Source: Blautia sp. (GTDB taxonomy: Bacteria > Bacillota > Clostridia > Lachnospirales > Lachnospiraceae). Taken from it: 64,000 nucleotides of DNA. The stretch is taken from NCBI GenBank assembly GCA_029257805.1, contig JARIAR010000004.1, positions 37,034 to 101,033 on the forward strand, written 5' to 3'. Numbering within the stretch: position 1 is the stretch's first letter; each line of letters opens with the position of its first letter. Both the position numbers and the translations under genes were made by a program. The notes under the pieces were generated by a model, which did not search any database, was not told where the DNA came from, and was given only the letters and a program-made list of their open reading frames with translations. Of the stretch, positions 17,503 through 25,944 are shown piece after piece.

Positions 17503-18366
17503 TCAGTATCTCCTTTTCTCTTTTAATTCCTGATGCAGACAAAGATAATCTTCATATCTCAATCTGCTGATTTTTTTATTTTCAAGTGCTTCTTTTACCG
17601 CACATCCCGGTTCATGGATATGCCGGCATCCCTGAAAGCGGCATTGCGCTTCATATTTCCGAAATTCCGGAAAATATTCCTTCAGTTCATATTCTTCCAT
17701 ATCGCTTAAATACAAAGATGAAAATCCCGGCGTATCTACAAGAAATGTATCATCTCCAACAGGAATAACCTGGGAATGACGTGTTGTATGGCGCCCTCTT
17801 TTCAGTTTCCTGCTGATTTCTCCTGTCTCCATCTTTACATCTCCCTGAAGAGAATTGGTAAGAGAAGACTTTCCTACACCAGATGGTCCTGCCACAACTG
17901 TGGTTTTTCCTTTAAGAACTTCGTGGACTTCGGAAATCCCTTCCCCCTTCAGGGCACTGGAAAGAAGTACTTTATATCCGCATTCTGTATACGTCCTGTA
18001 CAAAAATTCCAGTTCCTCTTCCGTTGCAAGATCCTTTTTGTTGAAACAGACAACTACCGGAATATTCTGCTGCTCCATCATGATCAGAAAACGATCCAAC
18101 AACATGTAATTGGGTTTTGGATCTTCCATTGCAAATATGACAAATGCCTGATCTACATTGGCAACTGCCGGTCTTATAAGCGAATTTTTTCTTGGGAGAA
18201 TTGCGGTAATGTTTCCTGTTTTTTCTTTTTCATCCAAAACAGAAATCTCCACATCATCTCCCACAAGAGGCTTCTGATTATCTTTACGAAAAATCCCTTT
18301 TGCCTTACATTCATAAATCTGCTCATTTTCCGCATAAATGTAGTAGAATCCGGCAATGCCTTTCAT
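17503..18366 (-). CDS. rsgA: Ribosome small-subunit GTPase RsgA
   Basis: 287 residues from the ATG at 18366, chosen because AGGGG stands six bases ahead; an ATG at 18381 is also in frame. It has an N-terminal OB fold, then a circularly permuted GTPase (NKKDL before GPSGVGKSSLTN, then DTPGFSS), and a C-terminal zinc-binding knuckle CRFQGCRHIHEPGCAV. RsgA checks late 30S subunit maturation. Its place directly after prkC is the classical prpC-prkC-rsgA order. Confidence 0.97.
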   Translation of the reverse strand: MKGIAGFYYIYAENEQIYECKAKGIFRKDNQKPLVGDDVEISVLDEKEKTGNITAILPRKNSLIRPAVANVDQAFVIFAMEDPKPNYMLLDRFLIMMEQQNIPVVVCFNKKDLATEEELEFLYRTYTECGYKVLLSSALKGEGISEVHEVLKGKTTVVAGPSGVGKSSLTNSLQGDVKMETGEISRKLKRGRHTTRHSQVIPVGDDTFLVDTPGFSSLYLSDMEEYELKEYFPEFRKYEAQCRFQGCRHIHEPGCAVKEALENKKISRLRYEDYLCLHQELKEKRRY

Positions 18367-18384
18367 AATTTTCCCCTGCATCTG

Positions 18385-20598
18385 CTATTCTGCTTTCTCA
18401 AATTTAATTGAATACTCACCTATCTTCTGATAAGTTCCGCCTACTTCTTCAGATAAATACAGCGTACCTTCGGAAACTCCCGGAACTCCGGTAATATCAA
18501 GCTGATACGGGAACTGAAGTACCTCACCTTCTTTGATCACAGAAACCTGTGGCACTCCATTTATCTGCTGGATTAATTCAAGACGCGCTGCTCCGCCTTT
18601 ATATCCTTCAGGAGTATTTAATCTTTGTGTACATTTCCAGACTTCTCCGGCAGCAGCTGCCTGATCTGTCGCCTGTGTTGCATTCATCTGGGAAGCATCC
18701 CCTGCCGGAGCAGATGCAGATGGATCTGTTCCATTTGCCTGGCTTTTTGCTTCCGGCGGCTGGTTACCGCTGCTTACTGTAATACTGATTGTTGCTGTAT
18801 CCGGATCTGCCATGGAATATCCGTCCGGTGTCTGTGAAATAACTTCTCCTTCTGCAATATCTGCACTCTGCTGATATTGTACATCGAGTAAAAGGAATTT
18901 TCCAAGAGTGGTTCTTGCATCATTTTCACTAAGTCCAACTACACTTGGAACTTCCACTTCCACACCATCGCCATAATCCAAACCACGGCTTACTACAAGT
19001 GTAACGGAATCTCCCGATTTAGCGGTCGCACCGGTTTCCGGTGTTACATAATAAGCATATCCCGGCTCTACCAGTACATATCCGTCTTCGTCCAACGCAC
19101 TATATTCTTTCTGGATCTCCACTTTCAATCCCAAGTCTTCTAAAAGCTGCTGCGCTTCTATTCCTGTTTTTCCATCTATATCCGGAATCGTGACTTCCTG
19201 CGCACCTTTACTTACATAATATTTTAAAGTTGAGTATTCCTGAACTTTCGTACCTGCCTGAATGTCCTGAGAAGAAATTCTTCCCTTTTCCTGATCAGAG
19301 GCTTCTTCTCCCATCATCTGAATTCCCAGATGAAGACTGTTGGTAAGTTCTTTTGCCTCTGCCTCTGTTTTTCCTACAAGATTCGGCACTTCAACCTGTT
19401 TCTCTTCCTGCTGCTCCTGCTGCTGTGTCTGATCATCTATAACAGGCTCTTTCTCTCCAAAAATCCCTGTTACTTTTAATAATACAAAAATCAGTGCGAT
19501 CAAACATACCGCTCCCAGGACAAACGCTGCAATCACAGGACCTCTTCCCGGTCCTCTCTTCTTACGTTTTTGCTTCTGCCGTTTTTCTCTTCTGCGTTTG
19601 TAATCCTCATCTTCTTCTGCATCTTCATAATCTGTGGAATAATTTTCTTCTTCCAGCTGTTCTACTTCTGTCCGGAGATTATTCTTTGGTGTATGCTTAA
19701 TAGCACCCAGTTCTTCATCCGAAATCACAACGGTTTTCGCATCGTTATTAAGTGAAGTAAGATGTACAAAATCTCCCTGAGGATCAATAAGAGAATGCTT
19801 TAGATCGGCAATGATCTCCTCCATCTTTCCATATCGTCTGTCAACACTTTTCTGTGTACATTTAAAAATAATCTGTTCCAGACTATAAGGAAGTTCCGGC
19901 GTATAAACGCTTGGCGGAACCATTTCTTCCTGTAAATGTTTAATGGCAATGGCAACTGTCGTATCTCCGTCAAAAGGTACTTTTCCTGTTACCATCTCAT
20001 ACAGGGTAATACCCAGCGAATAAATATCACTTTTCTCATCACTATATCCCCCACGTACCTGTTCCGGAGAGCTATAATGAACAGAGCCCATCACATTTGA
20101 ACTTATGGTGTTGGAAGATGCTGCTCTGGCTATTCCAAAATCTGTTACCTTTACTTTTCCATCTGTAGAAATAATGATATTTTGCGGTTTTACATCACGG
20201 TGTACAATTCCATGGCTGTGTGCTGCTTCAAGTCCCATGGAAACCTGAATTGCAATACTGGTTGCCTCTTTAATAGACAGTTTTCCTTTTTTGGAAATGT
20301 ATTCCTTCAGAGTAATGCCTTCAATCAATTCCATTACAATATAATAAAGGCCTTCATCATCTCCTACATCAAACACATTAACAATATTGGGATGGGTTAA
20401 CCCCGCCGCTGCCTGTGCTTCACTTCTAAATTTACGGATAAAAGTCGTATCTTCCCTAAATTCCGGTTTCAAGACCTTAACCGCAACAAAACGGTTTAGC
20501 TTATGATCTTTTGCTTTATAAACATCTGCCATTCCGCCTGTTCCAATTTTTCCTAATATCTCATAGCGTTCCGCTATAATCATACCTGACTTTAACAT
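18385..20598 (-). CDS. prkC: Ser/Thr protein kinase with PASTA repeats (PknB/PrkC)
   Basis: 737 residues. The kinase domain (about 10-270) has GKIGTGGMADVYKA, the VAVK lysine, HRDVKPQNI and VTDFGIARA; a linker follows, one membrane helix (PVIAAFVLGAVCLIALIFVLL, about 345-365), three extracellular PASTA domains (from VPNLVGKTEAEA, IPDIDGKTGIEA and VPSVVGLSENDA) and a ~100-residue C-terminal domain. PASTA kinases sense muropeptides or lipid II and phosphorylate division and translation proteins. It overlaps the phosphatase gene prpC by 7 bases, with GAGGTGAAG as shared ribosome site. Confidence 0.97.
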   Translation of the reverse strand: MLKSGMIIAERYEILGKIGTGGMADVYKAKDHKLNRFVAVKVLKPEFREDTTFIRKFRSEAQAAAGLTHPNIVNVFDVGDDEGLYYIVMELIEGITLKEYISKKGKLSIKEATSIAIQVSMGLEAAHSHGIVHRDVKPQNIIISTDGKVKVTDFGIARAASSNTISSNVMGSVHYSSPEQVRGGYSDEKSDIYSLGITLYEMVTGKVPFDGDTTVAIAIKHLQEEMVPPSVYTPELPYSLEQIIFKCTQKSVDRRYGKMEEIIADLKHSLIDPQGDFVHLTSLNNDAKTVVISDEELGAIKHTPKNNLRTEVEQLEEENYSTDYEDAEEDEDYKRRREKRQKQKRKKRGPGRGPVIAAFVLGAVCLIALIFVLLKVTGIFGEKEPVIDDQTQQQEQQEEKQVEVPNLVGKTEAEAKELTNSLHLGIQMMGEEASDQEKGRISSQDIQAGTKVQEYSTLKYYVSKGAQEVTIPDIDGKTGIEAQQLLEDLGLKVEIQKEYSALDEDGYVLVEPGYAYYVTPETGATAKSGDSVTLVVSRGLDYGDGVEVEVPSVVGLSENDARTTLGKFLLLDVQYQQSADIAEGEVISQTPDGYSMADPDTATISITVSSGNQPPEAKSQANGTDPSASAPAGDASQMNATQATDQAAAAGEVWKCTQRLNTPEGYKGGAARLELIQQINGVPQVSVIKEGEVLQFPYQLDITGVPGVSEGTLYLSEEVGGTYQKIGEYSIKFEKAE

Positions 20599-21338
20599 TT
20601 CTTCACCTCATTCGTGAATGGTTCTATCAATATAATTGCTATGTTATCTTTTCCACCATTCAGGTTTGCTTCTTTTATAAGTGCATCCCCTTTTTGCTCC
20701 AGTTCCATATCAGAAGACAATATGATTTCTTCCATTTTCCAATCTTCCACCATATTGCTTAATCCATCCGAACACATCAGGATTGTATCTCCTGCTTCCA
20801 GCTTCAGATCAAAAAAATCAATATCCACTGTTTTTTCTGCTCCTAATGCTCTTGTAATGATATTTTTATCCGGATGATTTCTGGCTTCTTCCGCATTAAG
20901 TTCTCCCAGTCTTACCATTTCCTGAACCAGTGAGTGATCCCTTGTAATCTGCTGAATCTGCTTCTGCACAATATAAAGGCGACTGTCTCCTATGTTTGCC
21001 ACATAAGCATACTGTCCCACAATTGTAGACACCACCATGGTAGTTCCCATTCCCCGAAGGTTTTCATCTTTTTGTGCCTGCTCTATAATTTCCGTATTTG
21101 CAGTTTCAATGGCATGTCGGATGACTTTTACAGGATTATAATCTGCATCTTTACGAATTTCATCCACCAGTATTTCTACTGCATGGGAAGATGCAAAATC
21201 TCCTGCATTATGACCGCCCATTCCATCAGCAACAACGAACAGATTCGGAAGATTTCCTACAGCATCTTCGGATACGAACACGTAATCCTGGTTCATCTTC
21301 CGCTTCTGCCCTACATCAGTAGCTGAATATATCCTCAT
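20592..21338 (-). CDS. prpC: PP2C-family Ser/Thr protein phosphatase
   Basis: 248 residues. PPM motifs seen are ATDVGQKRKMNQDYV, FVVADGMGGHNAGD (metal-binding Asp), GTTMV, NIGDSRLY, ITRDHSLV and LMCSDGLSN. It removes phosphate from PrkC and its substrates. It lies between rlmN (1 base) and prkC (overlapping), as in Bacillus. Confidence 0.97.
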   Translation of the reverse strand: MRIYSATDVGQKRKMNQDYVFVSEDAVGNLPNLFVVADGMGGHNAGDFASSHAVEILVDEIRKDADYNPVKVIRHAIETANTEIIEQAQKDENLRGMGTTMVVSTIVGQYAYVANIGDSRLYIVQKQIQQITRDHSLVQEMVRLGELNAEEARNHPDKNIITRALGAEKTVDIDFFDLKLEAGDTILMCSDGLSNMVEDWKMEEIILSSDMELEQKGDALIKEANLNGGKDNIAIILIEPFTNEVKKC

Positions 21339-21339
21339 G

Positions 21340-22380
21340 TCACTTCTCGCTTTCTGTTTTTTCCATATAGCTCTTTCTCAGTTGCCCACAGGCACCGTCT
21401 ATGTCGCTGCCCATTTCCCTTCTAATAGTAACATTTATTCCACATTTTTCAAGTTTTATTTTAAAATTCTCCACTGCCTGTCTTGTAGAACGTTGATAAC
21501 TTCTCTCTTTTACAGGGTTGACCGGTATCAGATTTACATGACAATTTATATCTCTTATACGGTCAGAAAGCTCTCTTGCATTCTCCTGGCTGTCATTCAC
21601 CCCGGCCACAAGACTATATTCAAAAGTTATCCTGCGACCTGTTTTTTGAAAATATACACGACACGCATCCAATACCTCGTCCATTGCATATTTTCTGGCA
21701 ATGGGCATCAGCTCCTGTCTTTTTTCATCATTAGGCGCATGAAGCGACAATGCCAGTGTAATCTGCATCTTTTCCTCTGCAAGTTCCAGAATTCTGGGAA
21801 CAATTCCACAAGTAGAAACGGTAACATTTCTCTGGCTGATATGCAGTCCTCCATCTTCTGTCAGAATCTGAAGAAAACGAAGCAGATTTTCATAATTATC
21901 AAGGGGTTCTCCTGTTCCCATCAAAACAATATTGGAAACCCGCTCCCCTGTTTCTTTCTGTATGCTGTAAATCTGATCCAGCATTTCTGACGGCAAGAGA
22001 TTTCTTGTAAGTCCTCCTATTGTAGAGGCGCAAAAACGGCACCCCATTCTACATCCAACCTGAGAGGAAATGCATACGGAATTTCCATGCTTGTATCTCA
22101 TAAGAACACTTTCTATGACATTTCCATCTGCAAGCTGAAATAAATACTTTCTTGTGCCATCGATTTTTGAGGTCTGTACATCCGCAATTCGTAATGAAGT
22201 GATGGGATATACAGACAGTTTTTCCCGCAGTTTGGCAGGAATATTTGTCATTTCATCATAGGATACTACCAAATGCTCATGCAGCCAGCTGTAAATCTGT
22301 TTTGCCCGGAATGTTTTTTCCCCGAGAGTCTGCATAAGTTCTTTCAGTTCCTCTATATTCATAGACTTTATGTCTGTCAT
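21340..22380 (-). CDS. rlmN: Dual-specificity 23S rRNA/tRNA adenine-C2 methyltransferase
   Basis: 346 residues, the normal length. A radical-SAM CxxxCxxC is seen in CRMGCRFCAS, with the upstream VCISSQVGC, the MGTGEPLDNY motif and the second conserved Cys in DIDGACGQL. It methylates A2503 of 23S rRNA and A37 of some tRNAs. Part of the rsmB-rlmN-prpC-prkC operon. Confidence 0.98.
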   Translation of the reverse strand: MTDIKSMNIEELKELMQTLGEKTFRAKQIYSWLHEHLVVSYDEMTNIPAKLREKLSVYPITSLRIADVQTSKIDGTRKYLFQLADGNVIESVLMRYKHGNSVCISSQVGCRMGCRFCASTIGGLTRNLLPSEMLDQIYSIQKETGERVSNIVLMGTGEPLDNYENLLRFLQILTEDGGLHISQRNVTVSTCGIVPRILELAEEKMQITLALSLHAPNDEKRQELMPIARKYAMDEVLDACRVYFQKTGRRITFEYSLVAGVNDSQENARELSDRIRDINCHVNLIPVNPVKERSYQRSTRQAVENFKIKLEKCGINVTIRREMGSDIDGACGQLRKSYMEKTESEK

Positions 22381-22386
22381 ATTTCA

Positions 22387-23742
22387 CTATTTCCTTCTAA
22401 ATTTTGCAATGAAGAACCCATCTGTTTTATGTACTCCCGGAAGAAGCTGCAGATACCCGAGTTTTGTTGTTTCCGAATGAAGCTCTTCCGGAAGATACGG
22501 ATCCAGACTTTCCAGCTTAAACGGGTAGTTTTTCAAAAACCACATCATGTTTTCTTCATTTTCCTCTTTTGCAATGGTACATGTACTAAATACCAGAACT
22601 CCTCTGGATTTTACATACTCAGCAGCACGATTGAGAATCGTTCTTTGAAGGATCACAATCTCATCCTGCTTCTGAGAAGTCACACGATACTTAATTTCCG
22701 GCTTCTTTCCAATCACTCCATAACCGGAACACGGAACATCCGCAAGAACAATATCTGCCTTACACTCTGACTCTACATCAAAAACGGTAGCATCCTGCAC
22801 TTTTGCCTGTACATTAATAGAATCTGTTCTTTGAATATTCTCTTCAATCAAACCTACCTTGTACTCACTTATATCCCGGGCATCTACGACTCCATAACCT
22901 TCCATCTTATCACCCATGTGAAGGCTTTTCCCTCCCGGAGCAGCGCAAAGGTCAATTACATAATCCCCTTTTTTAGGGTCTGCAATTTCCGCCACAAGCA
23001 TGGAACTTACATCCTGTACCTGTATCTGCCCTTTTATAAAAGCATCCAGCGTGAGAATATGATTAAACTCACTGATCTGCAACGCATAGGGAAGATACGG
23101 TGCCGGTTCCACTGTCACCCCTTGTTCTTCCAGGCTTTTCTTAATATCTTCCACAGAATTTCTATATGTCCGGCACCGAATGGTTAATGGTTTTTCTTTC
23201 AGAAAATCCGCCAGTATCTTTTCTGTTTTTTCTTCCCCGTAATCCTGGATCCACCGAATGATCAATGGCTCCGGCATAGAATATTTCACGGAAAAATACC
23301 GTACTACATTTTCCTCCCTGGATGGATATTCCAGATGCTTGATTTCTCTTGATATCGTGCGCAAAACCCCGTTTACAAAAGGTTTCAGATTATAAAATCC
23401 CTTTTTCTGTGCAAGTTTTACCGCTTCATTGCAGACAGCACTATCTGGCACACTGTCCATAAATTCAAGCTGATATACTGCACTTCTCAAAATTTCCCGG
23501 ATAACCGGCTTCATTTTATTTACTGTTACTTTTGAAAACGAATCCAGGATATAATCAATTCGTATTTGATATTCCAGGGTTCCTTCACAAACTCTTGTAA
23601 TAAATGCCCGATCCTGCTTTGGCAGAAACTGGTACTTGGAGAGTGCATTGCGAATGGCAATATGACTATGTTCTCCTTCTTCTTCAATCTGTAATAAAAT
23701 TTCCAGGATCAACTCCCGTGTATTGACTCCACTAATTGTCAC
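22387..23742 (-). CDS. rsmB: 16S rRNA (cytosine967-C5)-methyltransferase
   Basis: About 451 residues from the GTG at 23742, which follows GGAGGA by 7 bases; an in-frame TTG six codons upstream has no ribosome site. The N-terminal NusB-like domain (about 1-140) includes DRAFITRVCEGTLEYQ; the methyltransferase domain has DLCAAPGGKSLHMG and the two catalytic cysteines in ADVPCSGYGVIGKKPE and FSTCTIAKEENEEN. The start overlaps the end of the metallopeptidase gene by 11 bases. Confidence 0.96.
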   Translation of the reverse strand: MTISGVNTRELILEILLQIEEEGEHSHIAIRNALSKYQFLPKQDRAFITRVCEGTLEYQIRIDYILDSFSKVTVNKMKPVIREILRSAVYQLEFMDSVPDSAVCNEAVKLAQKKGFYNLKPFVNGVLRTISREIKHLEYPSREENVVRYFSVKYSMPEPLIIRWIQDYGEEKTEKILADFLKEKPLTIRCRTYRNSVEDIKKSLEEQGVTVEPAPYLPYALQISEFNHILTLDAFIKGQIQVQDVSSMLVAEIADPKKGDYVIDLCAAPGGKSLHMGDKMEGYGVVDARDISEYKVGLIEENIQRTDSINVQAKVQDATVFDVESECKADIVLADVPCSGYGVIGKKPEIKYRVTSQKQDEIVILQRTILNRAAEYVKSRGVLVFSTCTIAKEENEENMMWFLKNYPFKLESLDPYLPEELHSETTKLGYLQLLPGVHKTDGFFIAKFRRK

Positions 23743-24430
23743 GTTCTCTTCCTCCGGCAAGAATAATCAATCTTAAAAGCTGCAAAACAGATGATGCCAG
23801 TGCAGCAACATACGTAAGCGCTGCCGCATGCAGAACCTTACGCGCTCCCCTGTTTTCTTCATGGCTTAAAATCCCTGTACTCTCCAGCATATGAAGAGCT
23901 CTGGAAGAAGCATTATACTCTACCGGCAGGGTAACAAGCTGAAAAAGCACTGCAAGGGAAAATAACACAATACCCAGAGTAAGAAGCGGATGACTGGACA
24001 AAATCAAACCCGCCACAAATAATGGCCAGGAAAGGGTAGAACCTAAATTTGCTACCGGCACAATTGCCGACCGTATGCTTAAAGGAGCATAATGAATCGC
24101 ATGCTGAATGGCATGCCCGCACTCATGGGCTGCAACCCCTACGGCTGCAAGTGTATTTCGACCATATACATCCTCTGAAAGACAGACTCTTTTTGTCCTT
24201 GGATCATAATGATCTGTAAGACTTCCCGGAATAGCCACAATCTGAACATCTGTAATACCTGCTGCCCGCAGAATCCTCTGTGCAGTCTCTGCACCTGTTA
24301 ATCCAGAAACACTGCGTTTGTTTCTATAAACAGCAAATGTTCTTTTTAATTTAGCAGAAGCTGCAACAGATAAAAGCATACCAATAATAAGAAGTAAATA
24401 CGTAGAATCAAACCTCCAATATCCGTACAT
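23732..24430 (-). CDS. Membrane zinc metallopeptidase, YugP-like
   Basis: 232 residues with an N-terminal membrane helix (STYLLLIIGMLLSVAASA), a zinc-protease motif AAHECGHAIQHA (HExxH variant, HECGH) and three C-terminal hydrophobic segments. The family (DUF2268-unrelated, YugP-like, 'neutral zinc metallopeptidase') commonly lies between fmt and rsmB in Clostridia. Substrate unknown. AAAGGAG precedes the ATG. Confidence 0.9.
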   Translation of the reverse strand: MYGYWRFDSTYLLLIIGMLLSVAASAKLKRTFAVYRNKRSVSGLTGAETAQRILRAAGITDVQIVAIPGSLTDHYDPRTKRVCLSEDVYGRNTLAAVGVAAHECGHAIQHAIHYAPLSIRSAIVPVANLGSTLSWPLFVAGLILSSHPLLTLGIVLFSLAVLFQLVTLPVEYNASSRALHMLESTGILSHEENRGARKVLHAAALTYVAALASSVLQLLRLIILAGGRERDN

Positions 24431-24436
24431 CGGCTA

Positions 24437-25381
24437 TCACTCCTTTATATTTGAAAATTTTGTCCCTGCCTCCATAGGGTACCCGCGCAGAAACGCATCT
24501 GTATCCATTCTTTTCTTTCCTTCCAGCTGAATTTCCGTCAACACAAGCACATTTTTTCCACAAGCCACATGAATTCCTGTTTTATCTGCAGAAATTATAG
24601 TCCCTGGTTCAAAAGAATTTTCCTCCATGCGGACACGACTCTTCCATACTTTCAGTGTCTTTCCATTTAAAAAAGTATATGCGCTTGGCCATGGATTCAT
24701 CCCCCGTACAAGACGCTCCAGTTCTTCTGCACTTTTTGAAAAATCAAGAAGACCCATTTTCTTAGTGATCATAGCCGCATATGGTGTCGGGCTTTCCTCC
24801 GGCTGCTTTTCGTATACAGCTGTACCATCAAAAATAGACGGAAGTGTTTTTACAAGCAGATCTGCTCCTGCAGCAGAAAGTTTATCAAAAAGAGTTCCTC
24901 CTGTTTCCTCCTCGGCAATTGGAACGATTACCTTTGCGATCATATCTCCTGTATCCAGGCCCTCTCCCATTCTCATAATTGTAACACCGGATTCTTTTTC
25001 ACCGTCAATAACCGCTTGTTGAATAGGTGCTGCTCCACGATACTTAGGAAGAAGAGAAGCGTGAATATTAATACAGCCATGTTTCGGAAGCATAAGAATC
25101 TCTTTTGGAATAATCTGTCCAAAAGCTGCAACTACAATAATATCCGGATTAAGAGCTTCTAATACTTTCACAAATTCCGGATCTCTTACCTTAACAGGCT
25201 GATAAACAGGTATTTCATGTCTCTGTGCTTCTTCTTTTACAGGGGTAGGCATTAATGTCTTCCCTCTGCCTTTTGGTTTGTCTGGCTGTGTCACAACAGC
25301 TGTTACCTGATACCCTGCCTCTGCCATTGCTCTAAGGGGCGGAACTGCAAAATCAGGGGTTCCCATATAAACAATATTCAT
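24437..25381 (-). CDS. fmt: Methionyl-tRNA formyltransferase
   Basis: 314 residues of normal Fmt length. Landmarks are MGTPDFAVPPLRAM, the loop KPKGRGKTLMPTPVK, GCINIHASLLPKYRGAAPIQ (catalytic Asn/His), MRMGEGLDTGDMI and the C-terminal RGMNPWPSAYT. It formylates Met-tRNA(fMet) with 10-formyl-THF. It follows def by 24 bases, the usual def-fmt pair. Confidence 0.98.
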   Translation of the reverse strand: MNIVYMGTPDFAVPPLRAMAEAGYQVTAVVTQPDKPKGRGKTLMPTPVKEEAQRHEIPVYQPVKVRDPEFVKVLEALNPDIIVVAAFGQIIPKEILMLPKHGCINIHASLLPKYRGAAPIQQAVIDGEKESGVTIMRMGEGLDTGDMIAKVIVPIAEEETGGTLFDKLSAAGADLLVKTLPSIFDGTAVYEKQPEESPTPYAAMITKKMGLLDFSKSAEELERLVRGMNPWPSAYTFLNGKTLKVWKSRVRMEENSFEPGTIISADKTGIHVACGKNVLVLTEIQLEGKKRMDTDAFLRGYPMEAGTKFSNIKE

Positions 25382-25405
25382 AAATCCATTGCCTCCCAGA
25401 AAATT

Positions 25406-25882
25406 TTATTCTTCGTCATAGTCATATGTTGTTCTGTGAAGTTCTCCCTCCACAAGTTCTGTATAAAGTTTTCCATCCAGATGATCAAGTTCGTGACAGA
25501 ATGCACGCGCCAGAAGACCTTCCCCTTCGTATTCCTGTTCTTCCATATTCATATCTAAAGCTTTCACTTTTACATAATTGGGGCGTGTCACCTGACCGGA
25601 CATTCCCGGAACACTTAAACATCCTTCATCTCCTGTCTGCTCACCGGAAGTCTCTACAATTTCCGGATTGATCAGAACAAGAGGACCGTCCCCCACATCA
25701 ATTACTACAATTCTCTTTAAAATTCCAACCTGAGGAGCTGCAAGCCCTACTCCCATTTCCTCATACATCGTATCCAGCATGTCCTGGGTTAATTCCAAAA
25801 TACGCGGAGTCATTTCCTCTACTGGTCTGCATTTTTTTGTAAGTACCGGATCTCCTTCTGTTCTGATCGTTCTAATTGCCAT
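25406..25882 (-). CDS. def: Peptide deformylase
   Basis: 158 residues. All three deformylase motifs are visible: GVGLAAPQVGI, DEGCLSVPG (metal-binding Cys) and CHELDHLDG (HExxH). It removes the N-formyl group from nascent proteins. It lies between priA and fmt. Confidence 0.98.
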   Translation of the reverse strand: MAIRTIRTEGDPVLTKKCRPVEEMTPRILELTQDMLDTMYEEMGVGLAAPQVGILKRIVVIDVGDGPLVLINPEIVETSGEQTGDEGCLSVPGMSGQVTRPNYVKVKALDMNMEEQEYEGEGLLARAFCHELDHLDGKLYTELVEGELHRTTYDYDEE

Positions 25883-25944
25883 TTTTATTCTTCCTTTCTA
25901 TTCTACATTTTCTGTATGTATTTCAGATCATTTCTGTCTGACTG